Shown: in pieces, positions 56,601 to 64,000 of the stretch
How the letters are laid out: each line of letters starts with the position of its first letter
How positions within the stretch are numbered: position 1 is the first letter of the stretch
From: Trichoplax adhaerens
Lineage: Eukaryota > Placozoa > Uniplacotomia > Trichoplacea > Trichoplacidae
DNA length: 64,000 nucleotides
Reading direction: 5' to 3'
Assembly (NCBI RefSeq): GCF_000150275.1
Contig: NW_002060943.1
Span: 5,731,950-5,795,949, forward strand
Position numbers and translations under genes: made by a program
The notes under the pieces: generated by a model
The model's database searches: none
What the model was told of the DNA's origin: nothing
Seen by the model: the letters and a program-made list of their open reading frames with translations, nothing else

Positions 56601-59192
56601 ACTTTTCTAAACAGCGACAGCAATTTCAAGACCTTCAGGGCTAACTGCAAAAATTAGCTATATAAGATGTAATGGGTATGAACCAACTATCGATGGATGT
56701 ACTATAGCAACCTCTAACTCTATTTGCCAGTCATCAAATATCAACGTTGTATCGTGTAGGCCAGGGAGTCCAAAAACTGGTAAGCAATCGATAATATTAC
56801 TTCCTCTAGTAAGCCATTCTAGCGTGATGAAATCTTATACAGATAAATCACTGACTCTAAGCTTAAAGCTATACTCAAATTATCAAATTGTATTAATATA
56901 GTATTTAACCTATATGATTTTGCCATTCAGATAATTATAATGAGCCTGAAGATTGTTCCTTTCAAAACGGATTTTGCGGTTGGACAACAATAGGACCTGT
57001 AACTTGGATTTGGTACCCTAACGAAGTGGGACATTTCAACCCTTTTTCGACTCCTAGCGGTTAGTCGTAGTCGTAATTGAATATTTTAGCAATTGAATAC
57101 CATCCACAAAAATACGCATAGGTATTATGGCTAAGAGTAAACTTCCGCGGAGTTATAATCTTCCGTGATAAAATAAAATATAATTCCTAATAATTCAAAA
57201 AGCTTAATAATATCTTTCCGTTTTCTTTTTAGATATACCCTTTTTATATGTTTATAGGCCTTCTAGTGGCTCTGCTCCTATCTCAGCTTTGTTGACTAGT
57301 CCATTATTCACCGAAGAATCTTCAGAACAATATGTAATGAAATAGATTATATTTAGACCTCATCAGTAAATATCGTTGATGAAATCCAATGTCACTGTTA
57401 CGAAAAATGAATTGATTAATTATTTCCATAGATAACCTTCGATTACATTGTTACTGGTACAGCCTTTGACTATCTGGAAATTAGTTACAAGCTAAGTAGC
57501 GGAAAGGAAAATATTATATATCAACACCGTATAGATACAACGGTATCAACTTGGACTATCGCTTCGACTGACAAGATTGATACCGATGAAAGTTTCACAG
57601 TAAGTTTCACGAAGTTATTTACCCAATTCAAGATAAGATAACTGTCTATAGATTGCATAATATATAAATGAGTACATAAGTTATTTATATTCACAACACT
57701 TGTACACAGGTAATTTATCCTGCATGTGATCTTAAAATAGCTAAACAATTTTAGGTGTAGTGATATAAACTATTAGTTACAGTAGCTTATATATAATATA
57801 ATTTATCCTCTGATTCCAAAAGATTATCATAATTAATTCACTTCGTTTTTGCACATCAAGATTTACTTAAGCATATGGCTACTTTATTCAATTTAACTGT
57901 AAAAATTTATTTTAAATCATTAGATAAAAATCATGTGCAGATCAGTCAGCACTTCTACGGGATCAGTTGCTTCGGCTATAGGAATTAGGAGAATAAATTT
58001 TCAAGATGAAAATTCTAAACATGGTTAGTATAAAGTGAAACAGCAAGATATACGAAATTATTTTCGCAAGAAGATAGACATAGCTGCATCTATATCCAGT
58101 TTTAATATTTGCAGTGATTCTCATCACCTCTATCTATTTAGGACGTTTCCTCAATATCCCTGGTATTGCAGTAGGTTGTGCAATTGGTATCATAATTATT
58201 ATATTTATAATTTTATACGTTTATAAAAGATCTCAGCAAAGGCAATCGGTAAATACTGTGGTTACTCCTTCGAATATACAAAGACAAACAACCAGGATTA
58301 TTAATAGTGAACCATCAAATAGTCGAATTGATACAACAGCAACGAATAACTTAGCATCCACGACTATAAGTAAAAGAGTTATTAATTCGGCTTCTACTCC
58401 TGTAACTTCAGCCGCCCAATCATCAGGTAAAATTGAATAATTTATTTGCATTTGAAGTTTGCATATACTTTTATTAGTGCTGAGTTATCAATGGCTCTTA
58501 TCTGTGACGTTCGCTTTATAATGTATTAGGTTAAATATGCTATTTATCTTAGAATTACCTTATACCCGTAACTATACCTAATTGTTTGATATATTCCTTT
58601 GCATGTTGTATCTGCACATGTAAAATAGTCTGTTCTGACTTTAAGTCATCGCAAATACTAGATAAACCGTGCATCTTTCGCTCCATTTACGACAACTTTT
58701 CCACCAATAACTTGATACTTACGATAGATAACCCCATAATTAAAACTGTTTAAAACATTGGACTAAACAATTTATGTAATATATACTTTTAATTTATTAA
58801 GGAGTGATTTACCCAGCACCCTGTGGGATTTCTAATTCTGGCAATCGAGTCAATCAATTTGGTTCCAATACTTGCTTCCATAGTAGTGAGCTACCTCATT
58901 CAGTTAACTGTAACGTCAATCCTGTTATGCCATTCCCAATGACCTCAACCGGTATGTTACTGGCTTTCATAGCAATCATCTATTAAGACATTACATTTCT
59001 GTTTAATGTAATAAAATGAGAAAGAATTGTTTAATTTTAAATATTGTTTGTCTTGGTAAATATTAATATTATTTTCGTTATCATATTCTAATAGTTACAG
59101 TATCCTTTACCGATCCACCACCAAATTATGAAATAGCCATGCAACAACAAAACAATGAGCACGAGACACAACAGTGCAGTAATCGAACGTAA
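50669..59192 (+). CDS. Gene 5: intact full-length LRR-cap/MAM/kringle/SRCR/SRCR/MAM receptor
   Basis: Eighteen exons, 975 aa: 50669-50868 (signal peptide, LRR N-cap CPSACKC); 53046-53269 (LRR C-cap NAISCED, RKER/S, YNFT); 53424-53573, 53713-53822, 54383-54553, 54765-54840 (MAM1, 142-310, LCGW); 54949-55233 (kringle, 311-405, NYCRNP, GPWCYT); 55616-55789 and 55976-56143 (SRCR1, to 519); 56303-56476 and 56615-56779 (SRCR2, to 632, DVVCRQLGY); 56931-57059, 57233-57333, 57432-57599, 57924-58023 (MAM2, to 798, FCGW, late IMC); 58142-58426 (TM about 805-825, YKRS, S/T/N-rich tail); 58802-58951 (tail, Cys-containing); 59095-59192 (PPNY, TAA). Every phase agrees, with no stop or frameshift, so it is the best reference member. 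Predicted type I surface receptor or adhesion protein; a WW-domain partner is inferred from PPNY. Confidence 0.9.
53215..53226 (+). other. Furin-like site RKER/S in gene 5
   Basis: R-x-x-R followed by Ser-Asp in the linker between the LRR C-cap and MAM1, at the position matched in genes 3, 4 and 6. Confidence 0.5.
59118..59129 (+). other. PPNY motif, tail of gene 5
   Basis: Codes Pro-Pro-Asn-Tyr preceded by a third Pro and followed by Glu, in the last exon about 25 residues from the C terminus. Classic group I WW-domain ligand core. Confidence 0.65.
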
Positions 59193-60754
59193 CTGATTGT
59201 AACTATTGCAACAAGAAAATTATTATCAAAAGTGATACTTCGGAAGATTGTGTCAGTCATTATCGCGCAAAATTACAAGAGCATTTTTTGTCAAGTTAGC
59301 AGTCTTTGTTGGCACTAGTGCGAGGAGGAAAATCATGCTAGCATCTAGCGTCAATAACGACGTGAACTGATCGAATACTTATAGCAGAGTAGAATATAAA
59401 ACATACAAGCTTAGCGTATAATCAGCAGAATTAACAAACGAAATCGATGCACTGAGGTGTTTTTATAACGTAAAAAGTACAGTAGGAGAAAATTGTTCAA
59501 ATGCAGATGAGTAATAAGTATCACTTACTTTTATGTTAGGAGTTTTCTGCGGTATAATTGGATTAGAGAATAAATAGAATTCGACTTTGTAAATATTACG
59601 CTGTATATCGATCATGCAAATATGGGGTAATACTACAGTACAAGAGAGATTTCTACTCATAATAGAATATACTGTATATAAAAATCTATGCTACAATCAA
59701 TATCTTGTTATTAAAGTTATACTTTTAAGACATTTTCCTATTCATTAAATATTTTTATGTTCATATGAAACTAAAGATATCTTTATCTGAAATAATAGTA
59801 TGTTGATCGCTAGCAATAATCTACGAACGCTCGATTTATGATATTTTCATACATACGATTCTCAATTTTGTCCAATAACTATTGCAAAAATTTTTATGCC
59901 GAATAGGACAATAAAACACGGAGTTATATGCTGCAAAATTCACTATACTAAACCGTTGAAATGTTATAATAACGCAATTTTATGATTAATTGAATTCAGC
60001 ACAAATACCTTCTAATACATTATTACAGTTTTGGCTGTATTTACATTACTATTATGAATCACTTTAAGAATGTTTACTACTTAAAATTATGCTAAAGCAA
60101 TTTAATAGAGCATTTTAAATGCACCTACACGAAAGAATCATAAACAGGTATAGTAGGGTGTGAGACTTTAAAGCTATAGCCTGTAATAACATCTACTGTC
60201 TGTTGTCTCGGCTATCTCTATCAATCTATTTACAGCCGAGTATACTACCAAGACAAAATGGAACGAACATGATCATATTTATTTACGATTATACCATTTT
60301 GTGACATTAGTATGCACTATGTTGGATTTACTAATCTTTATGGCTGTTGTATGCAGTACAATAGTGAACGAGCTTGAAGCGATACCTTAAAAGCAAAAAG
60401 TTAGTTACAGCACTTAAATAGAACTTGAAAATTTTCTCAAAGACTGGCCAATCTCTACAGATTCCATTTTTACCCATATTAACTTTAAAATTATATAATC
60501 CAATGGATAACAATTTTATCAGAGTCCATTCCGATGAAACTATATTAAATCAAATTCTACTGTGCATATCCTTACTTATCAAGTGGTTATTTCTCTGTAG
60601 TGATGCACCCGTATTTGATTATAAGGATAGCTATATTTGATATAGTTAGGTTACTCTAAATAGATATTATAATCGTGAAGCTAATATTAGATGATTGCTA
60701 ACTACTACATTAGAAATTGTTGATGACTAATATTAGCCAGTTGACTAAATATGA

Positions 60755-60886
60755 TACAAGATTTATGTGGCTAGAAACACTGTAGTTGTTAAGATGCCCT
60801 TCGGAGAAAGGGGCTACACGATAATAGGAGAGTACAGCGACATCTTAAGTAGAATGATTTCGATTGTAGAAAATAATGATATCCTA
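60755..60886 (+). pseudogene. Possible isolated, decayed MAM exon
   Basis: The frame reads KIYVARN, then GEYSDILSRMI and VE at the spacing of the second MAM1 exon of the family ([17 protein letters not shown]). It lacks a clear gt donor after VE and the flanking MAM exons. It could be a relic of another lost copy or chance. Confidence 0.25.
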
Positions 60887-62014
60887 TTTGAGAAAAGTAT
60901 TTTGTTTGATGACACATGCCTGATTGTAGATGAATCAAGTTGCCATGAATGGATTTAACGAAATTTATATAAGAATTACAGGGATGAGCTCACGAGGGAG
61001 AAGAGACTTGACTTCGCTTTGAGTTGGGAATACTTTCGATTTTAGACTAGATTCTTGTCGTAATTCATTATTGCTCTACTTTTCCTAAAACCTTGTAATA
61101 AAAGCCATTTAGAAAACAGCATTTGACTAAGATAGTTATTAAGAGACACTTTTATTACACTCTCTCCAACAAATATGGTGTGAATATCTTTTAGGCTATT
61201 GAGCTGACTGTAATTATAATTTAGCATATAATATTGAAGTATTTTACAAATGAAAGCAGTCTTCTTACAAGGCAGAATATGAAACAAATTTTTGAAAACA
61301 AATAATATCAATACCGCACCATATCGTATTGATTATGGACATTTAACTTTAAATTACAATTATTGACGAAAGGCAATAACAGAGTAATTCTGCAACATCT
61401 GTATTCCTGACGATGATTATTATTTTTAACTTTAGCGTCTATTCTACGTATAAACGAGTTATCTTTAAGAATTAATACCTTTATCAATTTTCTGTAAGGC
61501 ATGTATATAATATATATACACTCTATCTCTTCAATCCATGAACAGCTATTTTAATGATTACACTTCTATGGAACAGAGTATTTCTCTGTAATTTTACGAT
61601 ATAAATCATGAAGGTTATATTGTCCAATGTACGAGTTATAGATTATAACAGTGTAACGAGATCAAGAATCTGAGATTTTTGAGCTTTCCTTTCCTTTAGC
61701 CTACTTTATTTGGAAGCCCAAGCCAAGCACGATATCATACACACGTTAACGAGACATAAGAAATGTGACAACAAATCAGTTCTAGTACGAACGTAACTAT
61801 AGTATCATATCCTAACAGTACGTGAACATTTCTAGCATGCGATCTTAATCTAGTACATTATACAGTAGATATGATGTAGATAAGCCGTAAATAGTATTGT
61901 ACGATATCTAGGATTCCCCACGTTCTATGGCGCGTACACTACAAGGTAACAAGCAGTAGTTTACAGGACAGGCGATGTTACGACAAAGAGGAAAGTCCCT
62001 GATTCTAATTAGCT

Positions 62015-62138
62015 TCGAATAGAAACTTTTCTACTGTCTAAAATGATGCAAATTCATCCAGAACTTTATGAGCTCGTCGAATAGAAACTTTACTACTGTC
62101 TAAAAAGATGCAAATTCAGCCAGAGCTTTATGAGCTCT
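62015..62138. repeat. 62-bp tandem duplication
   Basis: TCGAATAGAAACTTT starts at 62015 and again at 62077. Both copies continue CTACTGTCTAAAA, GATGCAAATTCA, CCAGA and CTTTATGAGCTC with only a few differences, so the duplication is recent. Non-coding. Confidence 0.9.
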
Positions 62139-62242
62139 GCATTGCACTCATGCGCCAGTTTGAAGCTTGGTTGACCATGACGTCATTATTGGCGCGACAG
62201 CAATAGTACTTTCCTCTAGAAAGTTGAAGTCCGCTCCCTTTT

Positions 62243-62261
62243 ACAGTACTGTACTGTACTT
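62243..62261. repeat. Short TACTG microsatellite
   Basis: About three and a half copies of the pentamer (ACAGTACTGTACTGTACTT). Confidence 0.7.
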
Positions 62262-62501
62262 CGACTAGTTTAGAATGCTTGAGGTCAAAGATTACAGAAT
62301 GATTAAAGCAGTTGCTATAAGATGCACAAAATATAGCCCTGCGACGAAGAGTTCATATCCAATGATTGATGATAAAGGATGAAAAAGGGCAAAATAAAAT
62401 GTTGAAATTTGCTATTCTAATACACTAATGAATAGTTCAAAAATCTATTTTTAAATTGTGCCTATTGTTTCGACAATCGCCATACAATAGGATTCCAGTG
62501 G

Positions 62502-62531
62502 ACGGTACGGTACGGCACGGTAACGGTAACG
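62502..62531. repeat. CGGTA-type microsatellite
   Basis: About six imperfect copies of ACGGT/ACGGTA, unusually GC-rich for this AT-rich window. Confidence 0.7.
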
Positions 62532-62945
62532 TATTGTTATTCATCACAGATCCAAGGCAAACCGCCCTAGTGCCTGATAACGACCGTAGTTTCGATTGTT
62601 ACCATGTGTTTTACATACCCTGTTTCGAGTGAGGCGTTGTGCCTATACTGTACACTCATTTAATGACTGTACTACACACTACACAGTCTACCATAGTATG
62701 GTGGTACTCGTTTTACGTCACTCATTATGTAAACATCCTTTTGCTGCGGCCTGCAATGATGTGGATAGGGTACTAGAGTGTTGCAGACAGGAGATAGTAA
62801 GCGCTAAGCCTGATATATCGATAATCATCATTAAACGTCCAACAAAACTCTTTCTATTGAAATCATAATTACAATATGATCATGAAGTTTACTATGGCTA
62901 GCTGATGATCATCTTGTTAACGGCAATGCCATGCCCCCTCAAAGC

Positions 62946-62953
62946 TATATAAG
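62946..62953 (+). promoter_or_regulatory. TATA-like box upstream of gene 6
   Basis: TATATAAG preceded by C and followed by G, about 337 bases before the gene 6 ATG. Transcription would begin near 62980, giving a long 5' UTR or one with an intron. Motif-based only. Confidence 0.35.
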
Positions 62954-63282
62954 GCGATGTACTTGATATCGACCAGACAAAGTGCTCTACTGTCGATGGG
63001 TATAACGTTGAAAGAGAATTTGACAACCTTGTAAATAATTTCATTCTTGACTGGATATCGATTTCGTTTAATAACCATCTAGTGGTAGTTTAAGTTAATC
63101 GATTTATCTTGATTTTGAAGTAGTAGTGGCTTATCTAAAAGTGTTCAACTATTGTAATAGACAGTAGCATCGATATAAATAATAGAATAGTCAGGGTTAT
63201 CTTTTATCTTACATTGCAGTTGCACTAGATTACTGTAGGAATAGTTATTGTATAGCTAGGTCAAAAAGCCAAACACTGCAAC

Positions 63283-63913
63283 ATGATTGACTTCCGTCAA
63301 GACATGATAATGATGTTACTACTATCCTTCCTACTTCTTACATCAAGTATCAATGGGAATCAAGATGGCGATACGAATTTGCACCCAATACGTCGTTTTA
63401 AAAGATCGGGCTTTAATGTTACATCAGTCTATAACTTTACAGGTATGCAGGCTAAAACGGAATACAACAAAATTCCCCAGGCTTGCTGTAGAACGCAATC
63501 GTACTAATTATTGCATAATTGGAGCCTTTCACTCTATTGTAAACTAATAGTAGAACATAGATAGTCCATTAAAAATGACAGTAATGTTAGGGTTCTTGTA
63601 CGATAAAATACATATGTTACCAATAATTTACTATTATTTACTCTTAAATCGGATTTAAAAAATCTCATTTATAGTTGTACAATAGGATAATACGTGTATT
63701 TTAACTGTAGGTTAAGTGCATTATTCAAAGATTTCTAACATCGAAATTGTATTTTACTAGTTCCACCGGTTTACTATTCTCACTGCAGCTTTGATAATGG
63801 TACTTGTGGCTGGAATCAATTACAAAACATTGATTTCTTTGATTGGACACGTCTCAATACACGCACTCCTAGTTCTACTACAGGACCTAATCATGATCAT
63901 ACTCAAGGCAACA
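63283..63913 (+). CDS. Gene 6: family member starting at right edge (signal peptide-furin site-MAM...)
   Basis: Exon 1 (63283-63442) has Met, a strongly hydrophobic leader (MMLLLSFLLL), a short acidic then basic stretch, RFKR/S and the family signature YNFT at a phase-1 donor. Exon 2 (63761-63913) starts MAM1 (CSFDNGTCGW, DFFDWTR, phase-1 donor gtaagt). The coding frame continues past base 64000. LRR caps are absent, yet the linker that follows the caps in genes 4 and 5 is kept, so cleavage would release only a short propeptide of about 15-20 residues. The remaining domains are predicted by family likeness, not seen. Confidence 0.8.
63394..63405 (+). other. Furin site RFKR/S in gene 6
   Basis: Full R-x-K-R consensus followed by Ser-Gly, preceded by another Arg, shortly after the signal peptide. 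Confidence 0.6.
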
Positions 63914-64000
63914 GTAAGTGCGAGCTGCCATTAATAGTGCAACGTAGTAGGTACCTATCTTATTCTATCATGTGAAAATAATCGACATACTTTCAAGCAT

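Larger units (their letters stand above)
59193..63282. other. Intergenic, 4.1 kb, repeats and a possible MAM remnant
   Basis: Holds a weak MAM-like fragment (60755-60886), a 62-bp tandem duplication, two microsatellites and a TATA-like site. From about 61700 to 63000 the sequence is somewhat less AT-rich. The minus-strand frames 61042-61311 and 61308-61502 and the plus frame 62596-62868 have no recognised motif. Confidence 0.45.

Noticed and set aside
28956-59192. ITIM or ITAM motifs in the tails
   Set aside because: The tail tyrosines next to PPx have Pro at -2 and do not fit the ITIM consensus; no paired YxxL/I spacing was found.

Overview
The window looks like nuclear DNA of an early-branching, non-bilaterian animal, most likely a placozoan (Trichoplax-like). 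That assignment is an inference from four things: AT-rich sequence, spliced genes with many short GT-AG introns, purely metazoan extracellular domains (MAM, kringle, SRCR, LRR caps), and the mixing of these domains in one protein. No bacterial-type operons, CRISPR arrays, rRNA, tRNA or recognisable transposon proteins were seen.

All recognisable coding sequence lies on the + strand and belongs to one head-to-tail family of single-pass membrane proteins. The full architecture is: signal peptide, LRR N-terminal cap, LRR C-terminal cap, furin-like site, MAM, kringle, SRCR, SRCR, MAM, transmembrane helix, cytoplasmic tail. Layout: gene 1 (enters from the left, exons 611-5152); gene 2 (12182-21488, 842 aa, no LRR caps); gene 3 (24655-29694, 558 aa, lacks MAM1, kringle and SRCR1); pseudogene A (32206-33411); gene 4 (35782-45194, 986 codons, one in-frame stop); pseudogene B (about 46600-49665); gene 5 (50669-59192, 975 aa, fullest intact copy); gene 6 (starts at 63283 and runs off the right edge). 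Exons were assembled by hand. Reading frame and intron phase agree across every junction listed; the few ambiguous splice sites are marked.

Every extracellular module is bounded by phase-1 introns, with phase-0 introns only inside the MAM domains and a phase-2 intron between the LRR caps. This explains how members gained or lost whole modules without breaking frame. The ectodomains look built for binding or adhesion. Tails differ between genes and are encoded by several small exons. Three tails carry a PPxY motif of the kind WW domains bind, and one ends in a possible PDZ ligand. Tandem paralogues, decayed copies, module loss and a possibly dying copy (gene 4) fit a birth-and-death receptor family, for example in recognition or immunity. 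That role is inferred, not shown.

The gaps between genes (about 7, 3.2, 2.5, 2.4, 1.4, 1.0 and 4.1 kb) hold a 3-copy tandem repeat, a short inverted repeat, a 62-bp tandem duplication, microsatellites, a TATA-like site before gene 6 and otherwise unrecognised AT-rich DNA.
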